From: Prorocentrum cordatum
Lineage: Eukaryota; Sar; Dinophyceae; Prorocentrales; Prorocentraceae
Assembly (NCBI GenBank): GCA_963575745.1
Contig: CAUYUJ010002091.1
Coordinates: forward strand, 420,223 to 484,222
Direction: 5' to 3'
DNA: 64,000 nt
The translations under genes were made by a program, and so were the position numbers. Under the pieces are notes generated by a model. That model did no database searches. It was not told the origin of the DNA and worked only from the letters and a program-made list of their open reading frames with translations. Of the stretch, positions 22,107-32,102 are shown piece after piece (within the stretch, counting starts at the first letter, position 1; every line of letters begins with the position of its first letter).

Positions 22107-23178
22107 GTGTCTGGGGGGGACCTCCGGGGACATGGCCCCGGCCACGGGCGGAACGCCGGCGGATGACGGCTGGAATCGGCCCCATTTCGGCAGACGCGCT
22201 TCTGGGCGGCACGGACGGCCCCAAGATGGTCCGTAAGATGGCCCCAGATTTCCACGAGTCGCCGAAAGATCGGTCCAGACCGTCCGAAACGGCTTCCAGA
22301 CGGCCCAGGAAGCCCCAAGACGCCCTGGGAGGCCTCCAAGAGACCCCCCAAGAGGGCCCAAAGAGTCAAACTTCATGTGTTTCCCGAAGGTTCTCGACGG
22401 TTTTCGCGTTTTTGCTTTTCCACCTCCCGACGCTCCGAGAAGGCCCATGAGGACCGACGCGAAATCTCCTATACGACTGTGTCAATCGGGAACAGTTCGC
22501 CTCGACTGAGAAGCGAGCTGCCCTGGAGATTGCAGTGATTCGGGATTCCTTGGAGAATCTCGGTGGTCAGTGTCGCTAGTTTCCACGCGAACTGAACCCG
22601 ACGGACGGTTTGACGAAGTTGAAGGGAACGTGAAACCCCTACTGCAAATTATGCAGACGGCAGAATTACGCATTATCGGGGCGCCTCAAAACGGCCCAAG
22701 ACGGCCCAGGGGGCCTCCAAGACGGCTTCAGGAGGTCCCAGGACCCCCCCCAAGAGAGTCTTCCTAAAGAGGAGGGGGGCAGGGACCGACATTCTGGGCT
22801 CTCCGCCCAACGGACCCCCCAGGAGGTCCCAGGACCCCCCCAAGAGCCCCCAAGAAGCTTCCAAGAGGCCCCCAGGAAGCCCCCATAGGCCCCCAAGAGG
22901 GCCCCAAGACTGCCTCAGAGAGCCCCGAGATGGTCGGAGACGCCCCAGGGCCCGAAGACGGCCCCTCATGGCTCCATGATGGTCGGAGACGCCCCGACGA
23001 AGTGGCACAGCATCAAACGGACTAGTTCGCTTTAAAGCGGCACAGCGTCAAACGGACAATATTGTAATCAGAATGATGCGCCATATAGACATCTTCTGAA
23101 TTGTTCTATTTTTCCTCGCAAGTCACGCCCACTTGTCCTCGAAGGTCGGGGTTCGTGGCAATATCAGGTTGTTCTCTG
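22107..23178 (+). repeat. CCCAAGAGG-rich dispersed family, forward copy B
   Basis: It has GACATGGCCCCGGCCACGGG, GAGTCGCCGAAAGATCGGTC, the CCCAAGAGG-rich body and the end motifs GTGGCACAGCATCAAACGG and CGCAAGTCACGCCCACTTG. A foreign block of about 230 bases (about 22452-22680, including GCAAATTATGCAGACGG) interrupts it. Confidence 0.7.
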
Positions 23179-23240
23179 TGAGTGCGGCCATGCCACCGAT
23201 GTATTCAAACTTGCACGAGGAAGTGGAGGCACGGGCTCCA

Positions 23241-23500
23241 TAGGCGGGGTGGGACGTAGTCGTGTTGACACATCCCCGAGCATCTGGGCGCAGAGGCCCA
23301 GCCCTGACTTGCAGTGGCAGCGCAGCAATCCACCTCCTGATGAAGCCGCCGCAACGCATGCCGAGCTGCCAAAGCTGGCACGGCTTCAATGTCGCACGCA
23401 TCGTGTCATTGGCCTTGGCATGTGTGCCTAAGCCGCCTCGAGCGTCGTAGCACTGCAAATTGAGGGGACGGGGGGGATTGGCGATTATGTTGGGACGGGA
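23241..23500. repeat. 300-bp dispersed repeat, copy 2
   Basis: Second copy of the segment at 19425-19738; it begins immediately after the end of CCCAAGAGG copy B. Confidence 0.75.
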
Positions 23501-23726
23501 TGTGGGGATGCGGGCTACCTTGCCTACACCTGCAGATATAATTATATTTGCCCTTGCGGGCTCTCCGTTTTTCCGTCTCTCTTCGCACCTCCTGTTCCGC
23601 TGATTTCTGCATTCTACCAGTTTCGTTGTGCTTTTTCTGCCACCATTTGCCGCCTGAGCGCTACAGCTCGTTTGCCAAAGTCCACTCAACGTGAAATAAC
23701 AAAGGAGGAGGAGGAGGTGGGGAAAC

Positions 23727-24010
23727 CAAAAGGTACCGATACCTCTACTCCCCGGACCTCTCCTGGGGTTCGCTGTGCCCAGAATTTCGAGGCGAATCCA
23801 GCAGTGGCGACGAGGGCCGCCCAGGAGGCCCAAGAAATCGAAACCGAGGCAAGGGTCGTTTTGGCATCGCTCGCACGTGTGCTTTTCTTCTCTGCGAGGG
23901 CCTTCGAGGAGCATTCTCGACCATCGGGCCAGGAAAACACGCGCGAGACCGAAACGTGCAGAGGGAATGGGCGTCCGAGCGACGGCGAAGGGTAGCGGTA
24001 TGGGTACCTC
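23727..24010. mobile_element. TIR element, GGTACCGATACC family, copy 3 (longest)
   Basis: Left end CAAAAGGTACCGATACCTCT; right end GGTAGCGGTATGGGTACCTC, inverted. About 284 bp. The first 100 bases hold ATTTCGAGGCGAATCCAGCA and match copies 4 and 5; the interior is unique and has no transposase. It is the best candidate for the less-deleted form of the family. Confidence 0.7.
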
Positions 24011-24414
24011 TTCCTCCCCTGAAGAGGAGGAGCGGGGACGGAGTGGGAAGGTGTCATGGCGCCAACGTTGCAGAGCGGATTTCGTTCGGAAGCGATAGGG
24101 TGGGCCCAGGGTGTCCTGGAGAATTCCGTTCTGGATTTCGAGGTGAATTCCGCGCGGATTTTTTTCTGTCAGGAATGAAGACCATCAGGAACCTGCGCAG
24201 AAATCCGCTGCAGCACGTCTGCAGGGCCGGTACAGTGAGAGGTGTCGGGCGGGCGCACGCCGCGCGGGCCTCCCCGAGGCCCACCTGGGCTGAGGGCCCC
24301 GGGCGTCCGCGCAGTATGGGCCGCGGGCCGCGCGGCGCGGACGACCGCAGCGGCGCGCGGCGTGCCGAAACCCGCGGCGTGCCGGGGGGGTCCAACCCGA
24401 CTGCACGTGCAGTG

Positions 24415-24605
24415 GGGGGCCCATGCCAAGAGGCACCCTGCTTGCCTCCAGGGTGCCCTGGGTTTCTTGGGCTTCGAGGGTTTCGCTCTGGAAAGCGTGA
24501 CCCTCCCACACCAGAAATCAATGGACGTCCTTGGGTCTCAGGGTGGGGTTTCTTGTGGAAGGTGTCTTGTGGACTGGCCTCCGCTGTGTTCTGGGTGTCG
24601 TAATG
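24415..24605. repeat. Dispersed repeat, also at 62440-62640
   Basis: The phrases CTGCTTGCCTCCAGG, CCCACACCAGAAA, GGTCTCAGGGTGGGG and TCTTGTGGAAGGTGTCTTGT recur in order at 62.44-62.64 kb. Non-coding as far as can be seen. Confidence 0.6.
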
Positions 24606-24769
24606 AGCGGGGGGGGGTCCCCCCCCGACGGGGATCCACCTCGCCTCGTCGTCGCGCCGCGACGGGGGTCGGAGCGCCTTCGGCGCGTGGTGGCTACCCG
24701 CGACGGGGGGTCGATGTGGGGCTGTCGGTGGGGGTGACGCCCCCCCGACGCTCGTTAAGAAACTCGGAG

Positions 24770-24916
24770 TAAGAGTGACCCTTCGCCGGAGTGACCTTTG
24801 GTGTGGGCCCATCGGGGTACCCCGATCGCCGAGCGCGGTGCGATAGTAGCGTCTTGTGCGCTTTTATCTGGCCCCCCCGCGGCCCCCAAAAGGTCGCGCA
24901 CCAAAGGTCACTCTTA
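24770..24916. mobile_element. 147-bp TIR element
   Basis: Starts TAAGAGTGACC and ends GGTCACTCTTA, perfect 11-base inverted ends. GAGTGACCTTTGGTG also occurs 25 bases in on the left and faces CACCAAAGGTCACTC on the right. No coding capacity. The TA ends could be a TA target duplication, but no empty site is available. Confidence 0.55.
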
Positions 24917-24995
24917 TCCACGGTCAGCTAGGGTCAGTCTTGAGTGTAGTCGACCACGGCATCCGATTTTTCTCGATGATGCTCAGCCAAGGGAG

Positions 24996-25146
24996 CAAAA
25001 GGTGCCCAATACCGCTACCTTAGCTTCGATTGCGCCTCTTTGGGTCTCGGGGGAGGCCCTCTCCACCTCCGTTGGATTCGCCTCGGCATTCTGGTCAGAG
25101 TGCATCCCGGGAGAGGTCCGGGGAGTAGCGGTATTGGTACCTTTTG
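24996..25146. mobile_element. TIR element, GGTACCGATACC family, copy 4
   Basis: Left end CAAAAGGTGCCCAATACCGC; right end GCGGTATTGGTACCTTTTG, inverted. 151 bp. The interior contains TTGGATTCGCCTCGGCATTC, matching the reverse orientation of copies 3 and 5. Confidence 0.75.
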
Positions 25147-25154
25147 TGATGGGT

Positions 25155-25335
25155 CTGTTTTCCACCACCACCACCACCACCACCACCACCACCACCATAA
25201 GTTGGAATGGGGAAGGAGCTGGAGGAGGAGGAGGAGGAGGAGGAAGAGGAGGAGGAGGAGGATGAGGAGGAGGAGGAGCAGGAGGAGGAGGAGGAGGAGG
25301 AGAAGGAGGAGGAGGAGGAGGAGGAGGAGCCCTCC
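25155..25335. repeat. (CAC)n then (GGA)n arrays
   Basis: About 36 bases of CAC triplets, then about 115 bases of GGA triplets. Confidence 0.9.
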
Positions 25336-25588
25336 CCTTCCTACTTCTGGGGGTGGCGGTGAAACACAAGCCCACCATTTTGGTTTCCCCCTTCAGAACG
25401 TTTGTGAGCCCAGTGTGTGCGTGCGCCGTTCCGTACCGCCGGCAGCACGCAGCCTGCGTCGGCCCTCACTGCGCTGCCCGGGTCGCAGGGAAGGCCTTCG
25501 GTGGACAAGCAGACGTTGGCGCTGACACACGTCCTTTTGGATGCAGCTCCTGGGAGGTCAAATTCTGCCTATGCTCGGGCGAAGAGAG

Positions 25589-25726
25589 CTATGCACATGC
25601 ACCGATCCTGGCAAGGCCCATTATTGACCCAGGATCGGTGCATATGCCTTCCTGGCCAAGGTAGGAGGGCGTATGCACCGATCCTGGGCTCAGGATGGGC
25701 CTGGCCAGAATCGGTGTATGTGCATA
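25589..25726. mobile_element. 138-bp fold-back element (double hairpin)
   Basis: A left arm of about 64 bases (CTATGCACATGCACCGATCC...) is the inverted complement of the right arm with few mismatches. Each arm is itself a hairpin because TGCACCGATCCTGG faces CCAGGATCGGTGCA inside it. The whole folds as a cruciform with side hairpins. There is no coding capacity and no clear target duplication. Confidence 0.75.
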
Positions 25727-25799
25727 GTTTTTTTTCCTCTATATGCCCTGGTCCGAAATCCGGCCCAATCCGGTTTAATCCCGCTGAATCTTCGGCCTA

Positions 25800-28050
25800 A
25801 TTCAGCGCAGCAGCCCCCCAATGGGATTCAATAGTTTCCCATCCTTCCGACGAAGACCTTCCGAACGTCCTGAGGACCATCGGCTTTCGCGTCCCGACGG
25901 GCCGGCGCGCTCCCGAGAGGGCTTCGCCCTTGGCATCGCTCCGACGTGTGCACGGTTCCCCCGGCGAGGACCATCGAGGAGCAGCCTCGATCATTTGGCG
26001 GAAGAAACACGCACGAAACCAACAACAAACCCAGGGAATGGACGTCCGAGCGATGGCCAGCCGCCTCCGAGGGAGAGCCGAGGTGCTGGCAGAGCCGCTC
26101 CTCGGCGGACGACGGGCTCGCGGAGGCCGGCGGGAGCAGAGCGAGGCCGCCTCCGCCAGTGGAGGCCGGCGGACGTTAAGATACAGGTCGGCCCGGATGG
26201 GCAGGTCGACCCCGCCGGATCGAGGGTGTACCCCCTTGGTGTCCTGTGTCTCGTGGCCAGTGCTTCCCACACTCCTGTGGCAATGTGGCCCTCGGAAGGG
26301 CCTTGTGTCCTCTCGCGTATCCTGGCCAATCGAGTCCGACTGTATGCGCCGCCAAGAGATGACACGTTTCGGGGGGTCAGTCGGCGGCGACCGAGGGGGG
26401 GAAGCGAGAAGGAGCAGGCCTCTTCGGAAGGCTCGGGAGCCCCCCCCCGGGCCTCCCGAGAAGTTTTCGAAGCCGCGGAGACGCAGAACACTTGTCGGAA
26501 GGCGCGGCGGCTTCTGAGAAGCCCCACCGCCTTCTGAGAAGGCCTTCTTCTGCTCACTTCTCCCCCCCTGGCCGCGACGTTGAATATCGATCAACATCGG
26601 TCCTTGGATCCCTCCGGGGGTCCACTCGACGCGGTTTTGCACCCCGGATCGAGTTTTTCACCCCGGGTCAAATATACACGTGCGTTTCTACATGGTACTC
26701 TGCCGTTCGATTCCCACTGCGGTGTTATACCCCATGTTGTTTGCGAGGTTGCCGCTCTAGTGTGACGCAGCGAAGTAATGATGATAGTGCTGTCCAGAAG
26801 GCGAAACGTACCCCGACACAGCCCACAGAGGCCCCAGCCCACAGAGGCCCCAAGCACGCCCGCAGAGGCCCCCAGCGCGCTGCCCACCGAGGCTCCCCAA
26901 CGCAGCCCACAGAGGCCCCAAGCGCGCCCACAGAGGCCCCAGCCCGCAGAGGCCCCAGGAACGGGTCTCTCGAATGAGACTTCTTCGCAATCCAATCAAG
27001 TTCGCGCATGCCCAGCCGCGACGACGATGCCCCCGCTCGATAGTTTCTCGCGGTTTACTCCGGCAGGCCCTGGCAAGAGAGGCTCCCGAACTCAGGTCCA
27101 GCGCTCTCGCTGGAAACCTTCCTGGCAACTCAGTCACATTAGTTGTGAGTTGAGCCAATACCAGAAATTGGAGCGGATGCGGAGAGCCCGCCCAACCCCA
27201 GGAGATTTGAAACGATCGTTTGGGGATGCGCCTTCACAATGTTTCGCATCAGACCAATTCCCGGAGCCGCAGCAACCCAATTTGTGGACCTTTTGGGAGG
27301 TGGGTTATTTTGGGCGTGGTGCGTTATGGGAGCTGCCGATGTTCAACAGTCGCCGCGGGACGTACAGTGTCAGCCGTGTGAATGCAAGCAGCAGGATGGC
27401 CATTACCGCACCCGTGTGCCAATGTCGGAATTCCAGGCACCCGTAGTGATACGTTGTTGCCGTGTCACTACGGGCGTCGTTATTTTGTCCAGACGAACAG
27501 GTGATATTCATACTGGTCTTGTAGTCTGCGTTCAGCTGGTTGGGCGGGGCAGAACATGAAGTTGCTGCGCGTCTCCGACGAGAGGTGTATGTTTTCTCTG
27601 CGATTGCGCCACTGAGTACCTGTGCGGGACAGCCGAAGGAACATTCAAGCAGAGCGCAAACACAACAGCAAAATCGCGAAGTGGAGGGAATCACTTCCAC
27701 ATGTGTCAGTTCCGGATCGTCTGTTTTTTTCCAAGTCATGCAATCGTTATTAGCCAGTATTCCCTTCTACCGCCCCCAAACCCGCTCCACATGTTAATTC
27801 GTCTAGTCGTTGGCCGCTTGCTTCTTGCACTGTTGCGGCTTGCTCCCGGGTGCTTATCTGGTGGTCAAGCGTCACCTTCGTGCATTTGGTTTTGCCGTTC
27901 TCTTTCTAGGGGTTATCTCCTGGCCTTTGAGTCTCGGCCTGTAGTGATCTTCGCCATTCACTCGCAGTACCGAGCACATGGATACTGCCATCACTTCACG
28001 TATTGCCTATGTTCTGCGTCCTCATGCTTCAACTTGTTCTGTGCACCCGC
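25800..28050. other. Region without a recognised gene
   Basis: Unique, moderately GC-rich sequence. 26817-26957 is a minisatellite of GCCCACAGAGGCCCC units. The frame at 27239-27559 (reads VDLLGGGLFWAWCVMG and then Cys-rich sequence) looks slightly protein-like but has no recognised domain. I call nothing else. Confidence 0.35.
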
Positions 28051-28052
28051 AG

Positions 28053-28112
28053 GAGATGAACCGGCAGTTGCACAGAGAGGGTGGCCAGGCGGCCTCGAGA
28101 CTTGCATCATTG
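28053..28112 (+). CDS. Candidate short exon (20 codons, phase 0)
   Basis: A strong acceptor (TTGTTCTGTGCACCCGCAG) is followed by 20 codons EMNRQLHREGGQAASRLASL and a GTTTGT donor. It is phase 0 at both ends. Joined to the candidate at 28487 the frame stays open. No domain is recognised; support is splice signals plus frame. Confidence 0.35.
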
Positions 28113-28486
28113 GTTTGTTTTTACTTTCCCCACTCTGGGTGAACGGCAAGTTTGACCTTCATACGGCCCCCTCCCTCCTTCCTTCCATTTTCTCCGAACC
28201 CCAGCCCCCCATTCTCCCCCCTTGCCCTTCCAAGCTGCCGAGACCTGTCGATACTTTCTAGAAGCCATCTTGGCTTGTGTCCGACTGGTCAATCTCGTCA
28301 TTATCCTCCTCTTCCCCCTCCCCTCCCATCCCTCCCGCCCAGTCTTTGCGATGGGCACTCAGGGGAGCACGGTTCGCAGGATGTTGTCCAGGTTGGGTCT
28401 GGCCTCCGTTTTTGATCGGATTCGGAGTGGCAGGGAAAATCAGAGGATCAGGACTAGGCGGATCGTCCCTTTCGCGGCCTGTGCAG

Positions 28487-28543
28487 CAGGACGAGATGGC
28501 GGTAATTTGTTCGGCTTGCCGCTCGTGCGGCCAGCACGTGAAG
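28487..28543 (+). CDS. Candidate short exon with CX2CX2C motif
   Basis: The acceptor CGCGGCCTGTGCAG is followed by 19 codons QDEMAVICSACRSCGQHVK and a GTCTCT donor, phase 0 at both ends. CSACRSC followed by QH could be part of a zinc-binding site. Product unknown; it probably belongs with the exons at 28053 and 28800. Confidence 0.35.
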
Positions 28544-28799
28544 GTCTCTTGGTCGCCCTTTCTCTCCGCAGAGGCGAGGCGGCCTTCTTGAGAGGGCGGC
28601 GCCCAGGCACTCCTGTGTCTCACCCGGACGCTTCAGGTGGGGTGCGTGTAGAAGCGCAGTCGTCTCGCCACGGGTGTTTCAACTGCTCTGTGGCGGTTCT
28701 GTGTTCTGCCAGTGCCATTGGGCATCGGCGCCCCCGCCCCTTACCCTCCCATTTTTTCCCTGCAGTTCTCCACTCCCTGATACTTACCCCTTCTTGTAG

Positions 28800-28877
28800 C
28801 TGTTCAGCGGGGTTTCCTCTTCCGAGTGCCGAGCTCTCGACGTTTGCACGGGGAGAATAATTATCCTTGAGCAGCAG
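28800..28877 (+). CDS. Candidate short exon (26 codons, phase 0)
   Basis: An excellent acceptor (CTTACCCCTTCTTGTAG) is followed by 26 codons, LFSGVSSSECRALDVCTGRI and then IILEQQ, and a consensus CAG/GTGAGG donor. It is phase 0 at both ends. The stretch ALDVCTGR is mildly reminiscent of a WD or PQQ-type beta-propeller blade, but this is not enough to assign a family. Confidence 0.4.
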
Positions 28878-28959
28878 GTGAGGATTACCCGTTGATTCAA
28901 GAGGTTTGCCCCATTCCGTCGACCCCATAGAAGAGGATACGTGCGGTTCCGAGATCTTC

Positions 28960-29345
28960 CCGTCGTTCTGCCTGCGTGCAGTTGTCGCTGTTTCGGCCTC
29001 CTCTTCCTCCGCGTCTGCTGCGGGGCTTCTCGGGTGCCCCTTCGAGGAACACAGGGGCGGCCTCTCGGAGCCGATTTCAAGGCTCCCATTGGCTTTGGGA
29101 GGTCCCTTAGGAGCTTCTTGGGAGCCTCCTGGGGCGGCATGTCGGGGAGGGCCCTTGGGGTGGCTGCGATGTCCCCTTCTTGGGGCTCCCTTGAAACCCT
29201 TTTTGACCGTCTTGGGGGCCGTTTGGGCCGTCATGCTTCGTGAGGCCCTCTGGGGTTCTCTCGGGGCCCTCTTGAGACGTCTTGGGCCGTCTTGAGACCA
29301 TCTTGGGTGTTCTTGAGGCCTCTCGAGCGTGTTCTAGCCCGACTG
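28960..29345 (-). repeat. CCCAAGAGG-rich family, reverse partial copy
   Basis: TCTTGGGAGCCTCCTGGGGC and CGTCTTGGGCCGTCTTGAG-like units, i.e. the reverse complement of copies A-C. Confidence 0.55.
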
Positions 29346-29739
29346 GAGCCATATGTGAAGTCAATTGGGGCTTTTTGGTGGCCGCGGAGGGTATGGAATC
29401 TGGAGGCTCCGAGGGCCCTGGAGCGTGCGTTGGCGAGCTCGTCCCCGGACCCGCCCCCGTCTAACATGATTGTCGACCCACCGGGAGGGAGAGAAGGGGG
29501 GAGGGGGGACAGCCGAATGCCTCGCACGCCTTCTCACCCCTGGCAAGCGGGGGTCGGCGGATTCGCCAGCGCCGTACGTGCAACGAGTTCTTGTACCCAC
29601 TGCTAGTCTACTTGAGCTGAGTGTCATCAAGGGGGCATGGACAAGACATGGTCTACGTGTGTATACATATATAAGTACACAAGTGTAGACGTACTATGTA
29701 CAGTTGCTCCTGGGCTTCTCCCGGACCCCCGAGCGATTG

Positions 29740-30330
29740 TCTTCTCCTTTTTTCCTTGTCCTTGGTGCTCCCCTCCTCATCCCTTCCCCTCTTCGTCATT
29801 GTCCTTCTCCTTCGTATCCTCCCCCTCCTCCTCCTCGTCGTCCTCCTCCTCCTCTTCTTCCCCATCTTTCTCTTCCCCCTTGAAGTCGGGGTTTCAAAGC
29901 TATCCAGAGCTATCATCCCACTCTCTCTCTCTCTCTCTCTCTCATTATCCTCTTCGTCGTCGCATGTTGTGTTATCCTCATCGTCTTCCTCCTTGTCAAC
30001 CTCCTCTGGCTTCACGTCGGGGGTCTGGAATTATACCGAGCTATTCTCATCCCCCTCTCTCTCTCTCTTCTCCCTCCGCGTCTTCCGCGTCCTCCCCCTC
30101 CCCGTCCCCCCATTCGTGATCGTCGTCATCCTCCTCGCCCTCACCTGTTTCCTCATCCTCTTCTCTCTCCTCATCCTCATCCGCCCTCTTCTTCCTCCTT
30201 CCAATAGTGCCATCAAGGCGGGCTCACACCCCGCGTTCTCGTCATCGTCCTCCTCCGCGTCCTCTTCTTCTTTGTCTCTCCCTCCCTCCCTCCCTCCCTC
30301 CCTCCCTCCCTCCCTCCTTCTGCGATGACG
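29740..30330. repeat. Pyrimidine-rich tract with (CT)n and (CCCT)n
   Basis: C/T-rich throughout. (CT)n at 29920-29943 and TCCC tetramers at 30280-30318. Frames are low complexity. Confidence 0.8.
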
Positions 30331-31135
30331 AGGGAGGGCGACGAGCAACATTGACGGCGACGGCGACGATGTTCCACTGCCTGTTCCCATAAGCGTGCAG
30401 CGGGATAGAAGCGTCCCGCTTGCCCTCTGAGGCGCCGAACCTCACTGCCAAAGACTTTGCCTGGCTGTTTTTTTTGTCGTTCAGCATCGTCAGACCTGTC
30501 CCCATCCCTAGTAGAGCTTGGCGCCACCAGATCACCCCCTAAAGAGCCGGGGAAGGACGCCGCGACACCCGACAGTGACGGCATCTATCCCCACCCAGGG
30601 GGGTAGGTCGGACAGCGGAGCCGAGGCTTTCCCAGTGCGGATGGGGATCTGTTAAACGATGTTGAGATACGGTGGGGAAGTTTTGGATAGCGCGTCGCTC
30701 CGCCGGTTCTGGGCCACCACGGGTCGGCGCGACACGCTATTCACTTCCGGCCCCCAGCGTCAGCGCCCCGAGCTTTTCCGACTCCCGCCCCGCGGAGCGG
30801 AGCGACACGCCATCCGCCCTCAAGGGACAGCGTGTCGTAAGTGTCGTTGGGGCCGCCGCGGCGGCACGCTACGCAAACGTTCCCGACCGTATTTACAAAG
30901 GCGATGCGCAGCACACAGGATGCAATTGTCCTTCTTCCCCTCCTCCTCGTCCTCTCTCCTCCCCCTTGATCCCGAGTCCGAGGCTGCTGCTGCTGCTGCT
31001 GCTGCTTTTCTTTTTTGCCCTCGTGGCCTCGCAGGACAGCGCAAGACGGCGTGACTTGGTCATCGCTTGCTAACCGGTCATTGCCGTCGGTTTGTTGTGT
31101 GTAAGTAATGAGAACACTGGGGGAACCAGGAGGGA
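30331..31135. other. Region without a recognised gene
   Basis: Includes GC-rich sequence at 30690-30900 and a (CTG)n run at 30980-31005. Nothing else is seen. Confidence 0.35.
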
Positions 31136-31282
31136 GGTACCGATACCGCTACTCCCCGGACCTCTGCCAGGGTGCGTTCTGACCAGGATTTCGAGGCGAA
31201 TCCAGCGGTGACAGCGAGAGCCACCCAGGAGGCCCAAAAAAGGGAAAACGGACGCAGGGAGGAGGTATACGGTATGGGTGCC
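31136..31282. mobile_element. TIR element, GGTACCGATACC family, copy 5
   Basis: Left end GGTACCGATACCGCTACTCC; right end GTATACGGTATGGGTGCC, inverted. 147 bp, with the shared core ATTTCGAGGCGAATCCAGCG. Same orientation as copy 3. Confidence 0.7.
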
Positions 31283-31434
31283 CTTTCTCTCCACCGCAAC
31301 ACGCGATGCCACAGAGGAGTCGCGGCGGCAGCGGCGACCAGAGGCCCCCCCCACCCCACGCGAGGCCCTCAGCGAGTGCCAGCTGCGGGCCGTCTCTGAG
31401 ATTGCCTCCGGCGGCTCCGGCTCCGTGCGACTCT

Positions 31435-31590
31435 CGGGGGGAGGAGGGTGCGGCGGGAGGGGGGGAGGAGCAGGAGGGAGGAGGAGGGAGAAGGAGGGAG
31501 GAGGAGGAGGGGGAGGGGGAGGAAGAAGGAAGGAAGGGAGGAGGAGGAGGAGGAGGAGGAGGAGGAGGAGGAGGAGGAGGAGGAGGACCG
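31435..31590. repeat. (GGA)n array
   Basis: Polypurine; pure GGA at 31540-31588. Confidence 0.9.
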
Positions 31591-32100
31591 GGTTACTCGT
31601 TCAACGAACTGTGTCATTGGGTTATTTCTGTCCTGGTTTGCTCAACGCTCGCCACGGCGCATGCTCTGCAGGATGACAGCGCTGTTCACTGCTTGTGTGG
31701 CCCCTTCCCCTCGACATGTCCCCCTCAACAGGCCGCCCTCTCCAGCGAGAGCTGTGTACATATGCCCTTTGTTTGGCCGCCTGCGTCGCGCCCGCCGTGG
31801 CGCGTGCATCGCGGAGTGCAGCTACTAGCCCGCTTCTCTCCGTCTTCCCTTCCCCGACCTTGAGGAGGGGATCCCGGGATCCCGTTTAGTATCTCCTTGG
31901 GACGGGAATTTAGATTGCAGGGCTTGGCGATGGTCTTGTACAGATGCAGGCCCAGTTCATACTGGCAGACGCCACGTTACCTCCTATTTTGAATTTCTGT
32001 TGACTTCGGTGTTTCTCTGCAGAATTCGGCGTTGCATCATTGGACTCAACCCCAACAAAAATTAGTCTCCGCATCCAGGCGCGTCTAAAAAAAAGTATCT
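31591..32100. other. Short region without a recognised gene
   Basis: Unique sequence between a GGA array and repeat copy C. No splice-flanked coding block stands out. Confidence 0.35.
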
Positions 32101-32102
32101 CC

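Noticed and set aside
25372-25390. Second spliced-leader relic (CCACCATTTTGGTTTCC)
   Set aside because: Only about ten bases resemble the leader and neither end matches; chance similarity.
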